DNA from: Tubiluchus corallicola | Lineage: Eukaryota > Priapulida > Priapulimorpha > Priapulimorphida > Tubiluchidae | Assembly (NCBI GenBank): GCA_030141605.1 | Contig: JAQGDQ010000387.1 | Coordinates: forward strand, 1 to 64,000 | Direction of reading: 5' to 3' | DNA length: 64,000 bases | In this document: positions 35,901 to 50,900 of the stretch, piece by piece | Layout of the letters: the number at the start of each line of letters is the position of its first letter | Position numbering within the stretch: the stretch's first letter is position 1 | Made by a program: the position numbers and the translations under genes | Notes under the pieces: model-generated | Database searches by the model: none | The model's input: the letters and a program-made list of their open reading frames with translations, nothing else | Told to the model about the DNA's origin: nothing

Positions 35901-38900
35901 CCCAGCTGGGTTATAATTTTTTTCGATCATAAACTTACTTGACGCAGTCATATAAACGCGTATTTTTTAATTTAAGAACGAGTCCGCGAGAGCACCATGC
36001 AGGGGGTGGCACATGAGGGGTGACGAATTTATATCATTTTTTTCTAACATGAAGGGCGACCCCCCAAAACCATGTAACCAAGATATCAAATCGATCGAGC
36101 TACTATTAGCAGAGAAATGACCACATCAAGAAATTGACCTCAAAAGAGGCAAAAAAATCGCTATTCTGGGGGGTTATTTTAACTTTTTCTCCTGTATAAA
36201 CTATTATAGATGGGTCGATGTAAGTTGGCTGGTAAATAGACCCAGACATTGTCTTCTGATATCCTAACTTTTTCTGACATACTATTAATAGTATCAGAGA
36301 ACGGGATTTTTCAAATTCGGCTCTTTGTTAAGAGTCCAGGGAGAGGTTAAGTTGTAAGGCTCATAACTCGTCCACTGCGGGGCTACAGAACTTCTGGTTT
36401 TCATGCATGTGTTAACCATCATCCTCACTAATAATATAAAAAAGAAAATTCGCTGGAGCCTGTTTCAGTATTTAGTACTGGCACTTTAAAATTTCACAAA
36501 AATCAGCAAAATTTGCCTTTTTTTTAGTTTTTCAATATTTTTTCTATCTATGTGCTGGATTATAAGTGACAAATCTGTATTCTAAATTTCATGAAAATGC
36601 ACGAGCTGAGATAATATCATGAATGACATTATATAGAGGGGGCACTGTTACAAAAAATTACCATATCAACACACTTTTTTACTTTCCATAGTAATTCCGT
36701 CCATGTGTAAAAAGTAGACATACTTGGCTCAGGTCGTTATATGACAGTAGACATTTAGCCACGTTTAACCTGCATTTTCTGTGACTAGTGCTCTCCATTC
36801 CTAGTAGCAATAGATTCCTTTGCCATGGAAATTACTAGAAATTTGCGAATTTCATCTTAAATTGGTTTAGTTATGTCGGAATTTTCATATGACTACAAAT
36901 ATGAATAATTGCCTCTTCTGATGGATTTCTGGACAGGAAATCATGCATGCCCCTAGTACCGAGTCCGGCTCTGATTCAGGGCATTCTCTACACACTGAAT
37001 CACTAGCGGATACCAGGAAAGACTAAACAATAAGCCCTCTAATAGAAAAGAAGTACCGATTGTTAAGATTGAGAGTCATTGCTAGCGAAAGAATCTGACA
37101 ACACTTGGTATATATATATAAAATAGAAATCCGTTCATTTTTATACATCCGTTCATTTTTTATACTTTTTATATGAATAAGCTTCATGGCTATACATAGA
37201 AGATTATGAATATCAGTACAAAAATGAAAAACTACAAAACTCAGAGAGAATTAATTTCCCTAAGTCCAAAATACTGTTCCTATTGTAGCAGCATAATCCT
37301 ATCACTGAAAAGTAGTACAAGTAATCAAAACCATAATATCTAAATAATAGAGAAAGAATTGTCGAAGCAGGTAGATTATCCCTAGAAGATAGATACAGAA
37401 ATATAGACAAATATATCATGGGGAAAGTGATAAAGCGAAAATCTTACAGTCAAAACATGAGACAATATACGCGTATGGGCCGCTTCTAGGGGGATGGCGG
37501 TGATATTTAGCTCAGAAAATTGTTCTTCGCCCAAAATTTATTTGCGGCACAAAATCGATACTTCTGACAAAAAATACAAATAGTGTGATTGAATGATTGC
37601 GCTAAAGGCACAAAAATTTTCGATGTTTTACAGTCAAAAAATCACCGGACACATGATATTTTGGGGGAAGTCTGTCCCATATTTTTTGGGCATTCGCTCA
37701 GATTTAGGGCAATTATCTTTGTGTCCTGGCTTGTACGCCTATGTAAGACAATGAATAATAACTAGGTAATAACTTGTACATAACATTTACAAAGCATAGA
37801 AAATAAACAGTACATAAAACATTTTCCAGTCCTTGCAAGAAGCAATTTCCATTCCGTAGATATTTCATTTGTTTGAAGATGGAAGCGTTCTAAATGCAGT
37901 CCAGGGTCTTTAATACAGGCTAATAGATTCACAATATTCGTTTCGTGCGGATAACGAGCCACAATACCGCATTTAACGCTGGTAAACAGCCCAGAAAACG
38001 AACATTTTAGTTCAGCAGTGGCCGCCATCTTAAATGATGGCGTCCAATCCTGTCGGTAGTTTAACCAATGTGCTGGCCAGTCCCCTAGTTGCCGAAGATG
38101 AATATTTATGACGTTTTGAAGTATTTTGACAAGATATGACAACTCATGTTTACCTACACGAAGCTTTTTGTTGAACGTTGTTACCCATATTTTCACCCTG
38201 ATATATGCCATCTTCAGGTGTCATTTACAATAGGATGGAAATTCGCTCCATCGAAATTGCCACTGCAGCCTAGTGGGATGGGATGCTCTATTCACATACA
38301 TATCGATATTTTTGTTCCCGCTCCCGCAGTGGGTGAGATATAAGACTTTAAAATGACTGAGTATTTGCATCTGCTGCGTAATGTGAGCTTAAAGACCCCC
38401 AGTAGAGCCGAAAGAGGGAGGTTTGGGACAAAAGTAAAAAAGTCATTTTGGAGAAGATAACAAGATACAATACTATGCCGAGTCAGATCTATTCAAACTC
38501 AGTGGTTGCTGCATGGCTAATCCTTCAAATATAGGCAAAAAATAGAGAAAAATAGGTACTTTTTTCATGAAAATCGGCCTATGCTGTACCTTTGCTACCA
38601 TGAGGAGTTGGACCAAACGGATTCACATAGTGAATGCTAGTGACTAGTGGACCTCATACCCGAACTTTGGTCCGAATCGGTTACCTAGCCTTGTGCCGGA
38701 ATTTTTCGATTTTGCATGGTCTTCTCGCGGACGCGTTCTTAAAATGTAAAATGCAATAATTATTATAACATCGTTCTTTCGAAGAAAAAATAACAAAACA
38801 GTGCTAAAAAATTTATTTATGACAAAGTAAATTATCCCTGTTATGTCCCAGAAATGCTACTATGATAATTATGCAATGTACTTGACAGTTAACTCAACAC

Positions 38901-41900
38901 GTACATCACAGAGAAAATTGTCAGATGTTTTGACTTTCTATTATTTGGACAGAATCAACTTTTTCAGTACACTTGGTCAAAGTGCCGCCCTCTGAAGAGA
39001 GGTGCCCAGATAGGCCCACCCCTCCCCTCTTAGTTATGCCACTGCCTATATAATCAATAAAGAATACATAAAGATGACTTACTGCTGCAATAGAGTACAT
39101 AACTCCAAGCCAAAGCATTACTATTAGAGGGTAGACGTAGCTGAATGCTAGTAATCCAAATACTGGTAGGCTCAGCGCTGCACAAGCGAAAGCTAAAATA
39201 CCTCTCTTTCCTACAATATCCTGAAAGAATTTTTTGAAAATAATTTAGTTCCTGCTCAGCGCAAAATATGTAATCGCAAACAACCACATTCACAGAAGTG
39301 GAAAGAACAAATAATGCGGACTTTATATTACATCAGTATGAAGATATATATCGTGTACTTAGAAAACCTATATGAAAGGCTGAAACCTGTGAAATGAAAG
39401 CCGTCAGTAACGATCTCGTCTGTTTACATCAGGGCATTGTAAGTACACAAGGACATACAAACGGAAGTTACATAAGGACATACAAACGGAAGTTACATAA
39501 GGACACACAAACGGAAGTTACGTAAGGACATACAAACGGAAGTTACATAAGGACATACAAACGGAAGTTACATAAGGACATACAAACGGAAGTTACATAA
39601 GGACATACAAACGGAAGTCACATAAGGACATACAAACGGAAGTTACATAAGAACATACAAACGGAAGTTATGTAAGGACATAAGTAACATGATTTTGCAT
39701 AACATTCATGCTATCATAAGATTAAGTTCGTTCATTTTGTTTTGAATAAATTTTCTTAATATTAAGAGATTTTTTTACTCAACTTAGTTTATTTATCACA
39801 TAGAACAGCAAAGGCAGAGAGACCTGAAACAACATGGCTTCTTTCAAAGGAAAACCGGACGATTGTTCAGATCTAATCTCATTTTAATTTACTGTCCAAC
39901 ATATACATTTTCTTGCCTATGACAGTTAGCAATTGTTTCTTATATTTGAATAATTAGCTTAGAAAGTTAATTAACGGCAACCAAACACAGCTGTTGCTTA
40001 CGTCAGAAATAAACCATAGTTTGTGCAATGGCAAGCGTCTTCCCTTGCACGTCAAACACGTTTACGTAAGTGTTGCAGTACTATTTAAATGCGTGATGTC
40101 ACGAAAATGGGGTTTACGTCATATGACGTGAGAAACTAACACAGCAGTTCATGATCATGGTTATCACTGTATCACCTTCTATTTGTCGGCCACGCGAATG
40201 TGACAAAAAGGCGCCGTTGCCAATCTTAGTAGATTCACTGAGCCGCGCGTAGCTTTGAAAGTTTAACGAAATTTGAGTATCTGGAGGTAATTATTATTCA
40301 ATGTAATCTTTGATTCAAAAAAAGTTATCGTAGTTTTCAATATTTTAGAGCATACTTTATTCTGAAGTAATGTTTACACAATTGACTGGTTTTCTTTTAA
40401 AGCTAGTTGAAATCTGTGTTGAAATCGCCAGAATAAGCAGACTAAGGTTTGCAAGCAATAAGCACTTGGTACTTACAATAATTCCGCCTAAGAATGGCGA
40501 CAAGATTAAAGAGACATCATACACGGATCCGGCAATGTAATCTGATTTCCTCTCCTCATAACCGTATTTGTCTTGTACGAATTTGCTGCAAAAACGACAA
40601 ACGTCACGCCTTTACTGTGAAAGTTCCAGCGAAAAAAGTAACTGGAGATTTTAAGTGTCTTCAACTAGATCCATTTCAGAAAACTAATGCCAGGAAGCCA
40701 TACAAACGTGGTGGTATTAAACTCTCGTGATATCGTCCACAGACGCTAAAGAAAGCGAGAGAAAAATGGCTTCATTTTGCTAATGAAATGGGAAATATGG
40801 AAACAGCAGTACATCTGATAATTAATAACATTCTGGCTTTATTATTTATTAACATCATTTATTTTCGAACACACATGTTAAGTTACATAAGTGGTTTAAT
40901 TAAAAGAAATTAGTAGACTAGTAGTAAAAGTAAAAATAAAAATTAAACACTGATAAGAACAACAAAAAACAAGCACGGGTGTTATTTACCCACAAGAACC
41001 ATTATTTATCGAAGAAGCAGACTCCCAAACTTACTAATAAATTAAATGAGGATGAAAAGCTCACTGCTACTTTTGCTAAAATTCATTATTTACGATTTTT
41101 ATCAATAGTCAAAACAATTAGTCCAAAAGAACGACTCACTTCTGCACCTCACTTTACGGACGACTTTATCATGATTACATTAACAATCACAATCAGACAG
41201 TTTCATTATCAGTCACACTAAATAGGCTGAAAACCTGCAGGCTTGTTATAGGGTTATTGATTTCTTTGTTTTTTTTCTAAAGTATTTCCTACTTCTTGTT
41301 TTACACAAACTATCGCCACTACAACACTGACTTAGTAATTGCTTGTACTAAGAAGTACCTCATGAATATCACCTAGTTAAACATTGACTTAGTAATTGCT
41401 TGTACTAAGAGGTACCTCATGAATGTCACCTAGTTAAACATTGACTTAGTAATTGCTTGTACTAAGAGGTACCTCATGAATGTCACCTAGTTAAACATTG
41501 ACTTAGTAATTGCTTGTACTAAGAAGTACCTCATGAATGTCACTTAGTTAAACATTGACTTAGTAATTGCTTGTACTAAGAGGTACCTCATGAATGTCAC
41601 TTAGTTAAACATTGACTTAGTAATTGCTTGTACTAAGAGGTACCTCATGAATGTCACCTAGTTAAACATTGACTTAGTAATTGCTTGTACTAAGAGGTAC
41701 CTCATGAATGTCACCTAGTTAAACATTGACTTAGTAATTGCTTGTACTAAGAGGTACCTCATGAATGTCACCTAGTTAAACATTGACTTAGTAATTGCTT
41801 GTACTAAGAGGTACCTCATGAATGTCACCTAGTTAAACATTGACTTAGTAATTGCTTATACTAAGAGGTACCGCATGAATGTCACCTAGTTAAACATTGA

Positions 41901-44900
41901 CTTAGTAATTGCTTGTACTAAGAGGTACCTCATGAATGTCGCCTAGTTAAACATTGACTTAGTAATTGCTTGTACTAAGAAGTACCTCATGAATGTCACC
42001 TAGTTAAACATTGACTTAGTAATTGCTTGTACTAAGAGGTACCTCATGAATGTCACCTAGTTAAACATTGACTTAGTAATTGCTTATACTAAGAGGTACC
42101 GCATGAATGTCACCTAGTTAAACATTGACTTAGTAATTGCTTGTACTAAGAAGTACCTCATGAATGTCACCTAGTTAAACATTGACTTAGTAATTGCTTG
42201 TACTAAGAGGTACCTCATGAATGTCACCTAGTTAAACATTGACTTAGTAATTGCTTGTACTAAGAGGTACCTCATGAATGTCACCTAGTTAAACATTGAC
42301 TTAGTAATTGCTTGTACTAAGAGGTACCTCATGAATGTCACCTAGTTAAACATTGACTTAGTAATTGCTTGTACTAAGAGGTACCTCATGAATGTCACCT
42401 AGTTAAACATTGACTTAGTAATTGCTTGTACTAAGAAGTACCTCATGAATGTCACCTAGTTAAACATTGACTTAGTAATTGCTTGTACTAAGAGGTACCT
42501 CATGAATGTCACCTAGTTAAACATTGACTTAGTAATTGCTTGTACTAAGAGGTACCTCATGAATGTCACCTAGTTAAACATTGACTTAGTAATTGCTTGT
42601 ACTAAGAGGTACCTCATGAATGTCACTTAGTTAAACATTGACTTAGTAATTGCTTGTACTAAGAGGTACCTCATGAATGTCACCTAGTTAAACATTGACT
42701 TAGTAATTGCTTGTACTAAGAGGTACCTCATGAATGTCACCTAGTTAAACATTGACTTAGTAATTGCTTGTACTAAGAGGTACCTCATGAATGTCACCTA
42801 GTTAAACATTGACTTAGTAATTGCTTGTACTAAGAAGTACCTCATGAATGTCACCTAGTTAAACATTGACTTAGTAATTGCTTGTACTAAGAGGTACCTC
42901 ATGAATGTCACCTAGTTAAACATTGACTTAGTAATTGCTTGTACTAAGAGGTACCTCATGAATGTCACCTAGTTAAACATTGACTTAGTAATTGCTTGTA
43001 CTAAGAGGTACCTCATGAATGTCACCTAGTTAAACATTGACTTAGTAATTGCTTGTACTAAGAGGTACCTCATGAATGTCACCTAGTTAAACATTGACTT
43101 AGTAATTGCTTGTACTAAGAAGTACCTCATGAATGTCACCTAGTTAAACATTGACTTAGTAATTGCTTGTACTAAGAGGTACCTCATGAATGTCACCTAG
43201 TTAAACATTGACTTAGTAATTGCTTGTACTAAGAGGTACCTCATGAATGTCACCTAGTTAAACATTGACTTAGTAATTGCTTGTACTAAGAGGTACATCA
43301 TGAATGTCACTTAGTTAAACATTGACTTAGTAATTGCTTGTACTAAGAGGTACCTCATGAATGTCACCTAGTTAAACATTGACTTAGTAATTGCTTGTAC
43401 TAAGAGGTACCTCATGAATGTCGCCTAGTTAAACATTGACTTAGTAATTGCTTGTACTAAGAAGTACCTCATGAATGTCACCTAGTTAAACATTGACTTA
43501 GTAATTGCTTGTACTAAGAGGTACCTCATGAATGTCACCTAGTTAAACATTGACTTAGTAATTGCTTGTACTAAGAGGTACCTCATGAATGTCACCTAGT
43601 TAAACATTGACTTAGTAATTGCTTGTACTAAGAGGTACCTCATGAATGTCACCTAGTTAAACATTGACTTAGTAATTGCTTGTACTAAGAGGTACCTCAT
43701 GAATGTCACCTAGTTAAACATTGACTTAGTAATTGCTTGTACTAAGAGGTACCTCATGAATGTCACCTAGTTAAACATTGACTTAGTAATTGCTTGTACT
43801 AAGAGGTACCTCATGAATGTCACCTAGTTAAACATTGACTTAGTAATTGCTTGTACTAAGAGGTACCTCATGAATGTCACCTAGTTAAACATTGACTTAG
43901 TAATTGCTTGTACTAAGAGGTACCTCATGAATGTCACCTAGTTAAACATTGACTTAGTAATTGCTTGTACTAAGAGGTACCTCATGAATGTCACCTAGTT
44001 AAACATTGACTTAGTAATTGCTTGTACTAAGAGGTACCTCATGAATGTCACCTAGTTAAACATTGACTTAGTAATTGCTTGTACTAAGAGGTACCTCATG
44101 AATGTCACCTAGTTAAACATTGACTTAGTAATGCTTGTACTAAGAGGTACCTCATGAATGTCGCCTAGTTAAACATTGACTTAGTAATTGCTTGTACTAA
44201 GAGGTACCTCATGAATGTCACCTAGTTAAACATTGACTTAGTAATTGCTTGTACTAAGAGGTACCTCATGAATGTCACCTAGTTAAACATTGACTTAGTA
44301 ATTGCTTGTACTAAGAGGTACCTCATGAATGTCACTTAGTTAAACATTGACTTAGTAATTGCTTGTACTAAGAGGTACCTCATGAATGTCACTTAGTTAA
44401 ACATTGACTTAGTAATTGCTTGTACTAAGAGGTACCTCATGAATGTCACCTAGTTAAACATTGACTTAGTAATTGCTTGTACTAAGAGGTACCTCATGAA
44501 TGTCACCTAGTTAAACATTGACTTAGTAATTGCTTGTACTAAGAAGTACCTCATGAATGTCGCCTAGTTAAACATTGACTTAGTAATTGCTTGTACTAAG
44601 AGGTACCTCATGAATGTCGCCTAGTTAAACATTGACTTAGTAATTGCTTGTACTAAGAAGTACCTCATGAATGTCACTTAGTTAAACATTGACTTAGTAA
44701 TTGCTTGTACTAAGAGGTACCTCATGAATGTCGCCTAGTTAAAAAAGCTTCCTGATTCAGTGAATCGTTTTGCTCTTAAAAAAGGTAACGAAAAAGCTAA
44801 CACAGAGAGGCAGTAACTTTCGGGCAGTCACTCTGTAAACACTCTTATCTTTCATGCACTCTGTCTTTGGTGAAGCAGGCTTAGAAACTGCTTCAAAGTT

Positions 44901-47900
44901 TGGTCAATTGGAAAAGATTACCTCTTATCATTCATATCTCTTATCAAAGTGTTATGGTGGGAACAGTCAAAGCAGAAAAGCGATTCATCTTAAAATAAAC
45001 AGACTTGAACTCTAAACCTGCAGTTCAGTGTATTTTTACCAATGCAATGTACTACAAAATGATTGTGGAAGAGAACCGTTCAAAAGACAACAATAACAGG
45101 CTACAGCAGACTTCCTAGCAAAAAGTTATATGCCACCTTGTACAATACAACACACAAGTGGCATAAGCATTTTAATACACAACCTTGTGCAAATTTACAT
45201 GTCAACAATTTTTCTGAATAAATGGAACTATAAATTCCTACAAGTGTATTGTTTAATGAAGACACGCTGTTTACTGACATTATGAACTGGCTTCTTAAAA
45301 ACTTTTAGGAACGAACTCCAAACGGGCAACTAATTTTTTCGTCTAGTTTCTTTTGGTCTCAGAAATCGTTTAAAAACGTTGATATAGAGAAAATTGTTTT
45401 TGTTGCAAGCAATATCTACAGCTCTTAATAGAGGGCACCACATATTTCACTGCTTGAATTGTCACAGAGTAGATATTTGGCAAAATTCCAATTCTTCATT
45501 TTTACAGGAAATTTTGTGTGTGAGCCAGTCTTATGATTTTTCAGCTTGAATATTTTTAAAACTTTTTTGTCCTTTCAGAGCTTTATCGATAACCTTTCTA
45601 AACGCTAAAAAACATTAAAATAGTTTAGTAATTAATTAAATAAGTTAGATTCATTATATCTGCTTCATGCATGTTGAGCTAAGCTGATTTTCATGTTATG
45701 TCAATGCTATTACACATATGTCACAGTGACAAACACTCTCATTTTTGCTAACTCATCAGCTTGATTTAAGCAAACACTAGCTGCAATACAACTCACCTGA
45801 CATCTGCCACAAAGGGAAATATTCCATTGTAAAAGAACATTATAGACAGCGCTAGCAACCAGTAGCTCAGAGCAAAATACTTGATGTCTGTAAACCTCTG
45901 AAAAAAACAAAGCATTGAACGCATTCACTAATCTCCATTACACCTAGAAAAGTTACAGTGAGGAGCATGATGTTTACCTCTTTACTGTGTGTGAACGCAT
46001 TCACTAATCTCCGTTACACCTACAAATGTTACAGTGAGGAGCATGATGTTTACCTCTTTACTGTGTGTGAACGCATTCACTAATCTCCATTACACCTACA
46101 AATGTTACAGTGAGGAGCATGATGTTTACCTCTTTACTGTGTGTATGTAGATTACGCTTATGATATACGAATGCGTCCAGTGCCCGGTATTTGAAAAACC
46201 TAGTGTTGTAGATATGCAGTTTTAAAAGTTTGTGAATAAAATAAAGTCAATCTGTCAGAAATTTGAAATAAGATTATAGTTTTTCGAATTTAACTTAATG
46301 GGGATCAAACGTTTGCAAAATATTGTAAACATCTAAAATTTTGTCAACTGATCACAGAACTAATTGTCATCGGTTGGTCAAGGAACATTTGTGGCCAGCC
46401 AAATGCTGAAAAAAAATAGAAAAAATGCCATTTCCTGGTCTGTGCTGCAAAAATCTTTGATTTCATCACTCCATGGCAATATTAAAGGAAAGGTCAAGCC
46501 TTCTGGGGAGTTAGGCTTAATTCAATGTTCACGAAAAACGTTAGAATCAATTGCTATGCCGTTTCTATAACACCACTGATTTTTTTTGCCCACGACTAGA
46601 TTTTTATTCCCATTAAATGAAAAACTAAACTACAAGATAAATATGAGTTCTTGTAATAGTTAGAAACTGAGAATCAAGATACTCTCGGTATGTCGCCCGT
46701 TATAAGGCACAAACTGGAGAGCAATATATAGCAAACATAATAACTCACGAGCTTCTTGGACTCGAATGCTTGCCTCTGCGTCTGGCCCAACTGTTCTACA
46801 CCTTGTTTGTCCAGTATGCTCACAATCACAGCAGACAAAAATCCCAATCCGCACAGAACAGTACCTAAAACCACAAAAATGTCAGCTTTAGACACGGTAT
46901 TAGAAGCGAGGCAAAAATCCAGTTCTCTATAACTTATTCGTAACATAGCACAAGTTACAAAAGCTATCACTGTTATCTTAAACTAACCACTAGCACCTCC
47001 TAGTTCTTAATGATGACCTTCCAAAATCAGATGTAGAACCAGCAAAGGGGTCCTAGCCGTGTTCGGATCTATATACAACCTCATTTAATGAGGTAACAAG
47101 GGCAGCAGGGCACTGAGGCTTGGAAGCAACTTTCTGGTGACACCCTATCCGAATTCACTGAGGCTTGGAAGCAACTTTCTGGTGACACCCTATCCGAATT
47201 CACTGAGGCTTGGTAGCAACTTTCTGGTGACACCCTATCCGAATTCACTGAGGCTTGGAAGCAACTTTCTGGTGACACCCTATCCGAATTCACTGAGGCT
47301 TGGTAGCAACTTTCTGGTGACACCCTATCCGAATTCACTGAGGCTTGGAAGCAACTTTCTAGTGACACCCTATCCGAATTCACTGAGGCTTGGAAGCAAC
47401 TTTCTGGTGACACCCTATCCGAATTCACTGAGGCTTGGAAGCAACTTTCTAGTGACACCCTATCCGAATTCACTGAGGCTTGGAAGCAACTTTCTGGTGA
47501 CACCCTATCCGAATTCACTGAGGCTTGGAAGCAACTTTCTGGTGACACCCTATCCGAATTCACTGAGGCTTGGTAGCAACTTTCTAGTGACACCTATCCG
47601 AATTCACTGAGGCTTGGAAGCAACTTTCTGGTGACACCCTATCCGAATTCACTGAGGCTTGGAAGCAACTTTCTGGTGACACCCTATCCGAATTCACTGA
47701 GGCTTGGAAGCAACTTTCTAGTGACACCCTATCCAATTCACTGAGGCTTGGAAGCAACTTTCTGTGACACCCTATCCGAATTCACTGAGGCTTGGAAGCA
47801 ACTTTCTAGTGACACCCTATCCGAATTCACTGAGGCTTGGAAGCAACTTTCTAGTGACACCCTATCCGAATTCACTGAGGCTTGGAAGCAACTTTCTAGT

Positions 47901-50900
47901 GACACCCTATCCGAATTCACTGAGGCTTGAAGCAACTTTCTAGTGACACCCTATCCGAATTCACTGAGGCTTGGTAGCAACTTTCTGGTGACACCCTATC
48001 CGAATTCACTGAGGCTTGGAAGCAACTTTCTGGTGACACCCTATCCGAATTCACTGAGGCTTGGAAGCAACTTTCTGGTGACACCCTATCCGAATTCACT
48101 GAGGCTTGGAAGCAACTTTCTGGTGACACCCTATCCGAATTCACTGAGGCTTGGAAGCAACTTTCTAGTGACACCCTATCCGAATTCACTGAGGCTTGGA
48201 AGCAACTTTCTAGTGACACCCTATCCGAATTCACTGAGGCTTGGAAGCAACTTTCTGGTGACACCCTATCCGAATTCACTGAGGCTTGGAAGCAACTTTC
48301 TAGTGACACCCTATCCGAATTCACTGAGGCTTGGAAGCAACTTTCTGGTGACACCCTATCCGAATTCACTGAGGCTTGGAAGCAACTTTCTGGTGACACC
48401 CTATCCGAATTCACTGAGGCTTGGAAGCAACTTTCTGGTGACACCCTATCCGAATTCACTGAAGCTTGGAAGCAACTTTCTGGTGACACCCTATCCGAAT
48501 TCACTGAGGCTTGGTAGCAACTTTCTGGTGACACCCTATCCGAATTCATAGTTGTATAACTTTGGTCGCTCAATGCGATCAATAACCACAACCAAAGATC
48601 ATCCAAAATAAATGGTACTTCCACAAAAACCCTGTACACCTATAACCATGCCACTTTCCTTTAAGAGTAATTTTCTCCAGTCTCCCCTACTTACCACCCC
48701 ACAAAGCAAATTGCAGTCCATAAGCTTCTTCAAAATGCCCCGTGAACAGAAAATTCAAAACACTGCCCAACCGAGAAAATGCCAGTGTGACGCCGAACGC
48801 CAATGCCAGCTCCTTTCCACGAAACCAAAATGCAGTAATTCTGTTCTGCACAACTAGCAAGAAGCAAAAACACATTTAGAGTAAGTTTACAGTATGTAAA
48901 AGAATGTTTACAGTAAGTTAACAATATATAAAAGTGCGTTTACAGTAATGACAATCGTCTTAGTTTACAACCATTATCTAACTGAAAATAAGACCATAAG
49001 TACAATCTTTCGTAACATTGTAAATTTATATTTATCATAAATTTATCGAAAGGCCTAAAAACACCACAAAAATAGCTAAGTCAATCCTCGTGGTTAAATT
49101 ACGTATAGTATATTAGCTATATTAAACAGCAAATTTGAGCACAAAACATGAGAAGCATATTATGCGATTGTACGAAATTAAGTACGACATTAGCATCAAA
49201 GCATTGCAATCATGATAAAATTCACATCACGGGAGAGAAAGAAGTTACAGAAACAACTTCGTTGCAAAATTCAACATTAAAGACATTTTCTAGCAATAGG
49301 TGCACAACAACATGGGAAACCTCAAAATAGAGTTTGCAACACAATTGACCACGACTACTACAGAACTCGCTAGAGCACAACAGCAATTTTCTAAAATACT
49401 AATATGAAGAGTACCACTATAGTACACTATTATGCTGCACTTAATTTAATCTAGCACATGTCTGTAGTGTTTTAGGCCTTCTGATAATTTTTTGTTACAA
49501 TGTTACTAAAGATGGTTTTTTTGACCTTATTTTCAGCTTGACGACAGTCGTAAACATTTCTTCGCTACTGTAGATAAAAACATGTTGATTCCTTAAGAAA
49601 CTGCTTCTTTTTCATATTTGAAACCAAATAACAACAAAGTCGGCACTGAATGAACAAAATTATGACATCTCAGTGATAATGATGTAGCAATTATTTTCTA
49701 GGCAAAGTTCGACTACACAATCTATAACATATAAAAAACACATATACGACATATATAATAAGATTCGAGCTATGTGTTGTATGCAACTGACGATAACTAC
49801 TCTAGCGTGCTTCAACTTTGGTGTGAAGCACGCTACAACTAATCCATTGCTGACAAATACATGATGCAGTCCAAGCCAGAAGGACCAGATGACGTTCAGA
49901 CATTGTGGCATAATAATATGAGAAGATTTCCTATGCCCGAGCTTCGTGAAACAGTTTGGTTCAATCAGTTTTTAACACTTAAAGCACAAAAAACCTTTAC
50001 TTACATAAAGTTAAAAAAAGCGGTTTTGAAATTTTGCATCAAACACAAGCTGTCTTATTGCAAACAGAGCTTGTATCAGCAGTAACACTGTATGAAACTT
50101 GTTAATTTAAACTCCCGCAATGACCGTTAGGCACAGTCATTTTGAAGGTCTGCCGCTTCAAACTAGTTCAGATATCATTCAGTAAAGTTTGAAAAAAATC
50201 ACCAGAACATAAGCACACACTTCATTAACTGAGCAAAAGTTTAAATTACTTTATATTGTCAATAAGATCAATAATGTGTTTTCTAATAAATCAGTTGTGG
50301 AACGGTGATACAGTAATCTTTTACAATTTGCGCAAATATTTAAAATTAAGAGTATTCTTTTCCAATTACATAAGCATTTTAAACATGTAAGCGTAATGCT
50401 AAGTTATATAACTTTAGATGAAAAGATCTTTGAGAAATAATTTAATTGCCTTCTCTACCCCTTTAAAAAGTTCAAATCCATATTCGGGGAGTAAGTTGAG
50501 AATTGAATGAGTTTGTGATGCGCAGTTATTTTTTCATAGTCTGCAAACCTTCTACACGATATTAAATTTATGTAGTTAAATCTTCCATCTCGTGCCTGAC
50601 TGACGCTTCTGTGTAGCTACATGTAAATTAGATAGCTACAAGCAAAAAATTAAACCAAAAAAGGTGCTTAGAACAAAAATGCTGCTGTAGCTCAAGTTAA
50701 AATGCAGGAAATCGTGTAGTTTTACATCACAATTTTGTTGCCTTCACGGTGCACAACATACATGGATTTATAAAACGAAATTTGGATTTAATAAAAGGTA
50801 GATTTAAATAGGTCAAAACATTATACAGTTCTATTCCAGCAATACTGACCACAATAAATGGCTGGATTTCTTATTCATGGAATAATTAAGCAAATTCTAC

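Noticed and set aside
37762-38211. 149-codon minus-strand frame in MFSD1-like intron 10
   Set aside because: No recognisable domain, and it does not join exon 10 or 11 in phase, which already join each other. One frame of this length is expected by chance in a window this size.
41326-44742. Recursive splice sites (AG|GT in CTAGGTGAC of each unit on the gene strand)
   Set aside because: The AG|GT dinucleotides occur, but no polypyrimidine tract precedes them and the donor context is weak, so I do not claim ratchet splicing.
31699-48546. CRISPR-like arrays
   Set aside because: The tandem arrays have no unique spacers between units and lie in introns of a eukaryotic gene; they are minisatellites.
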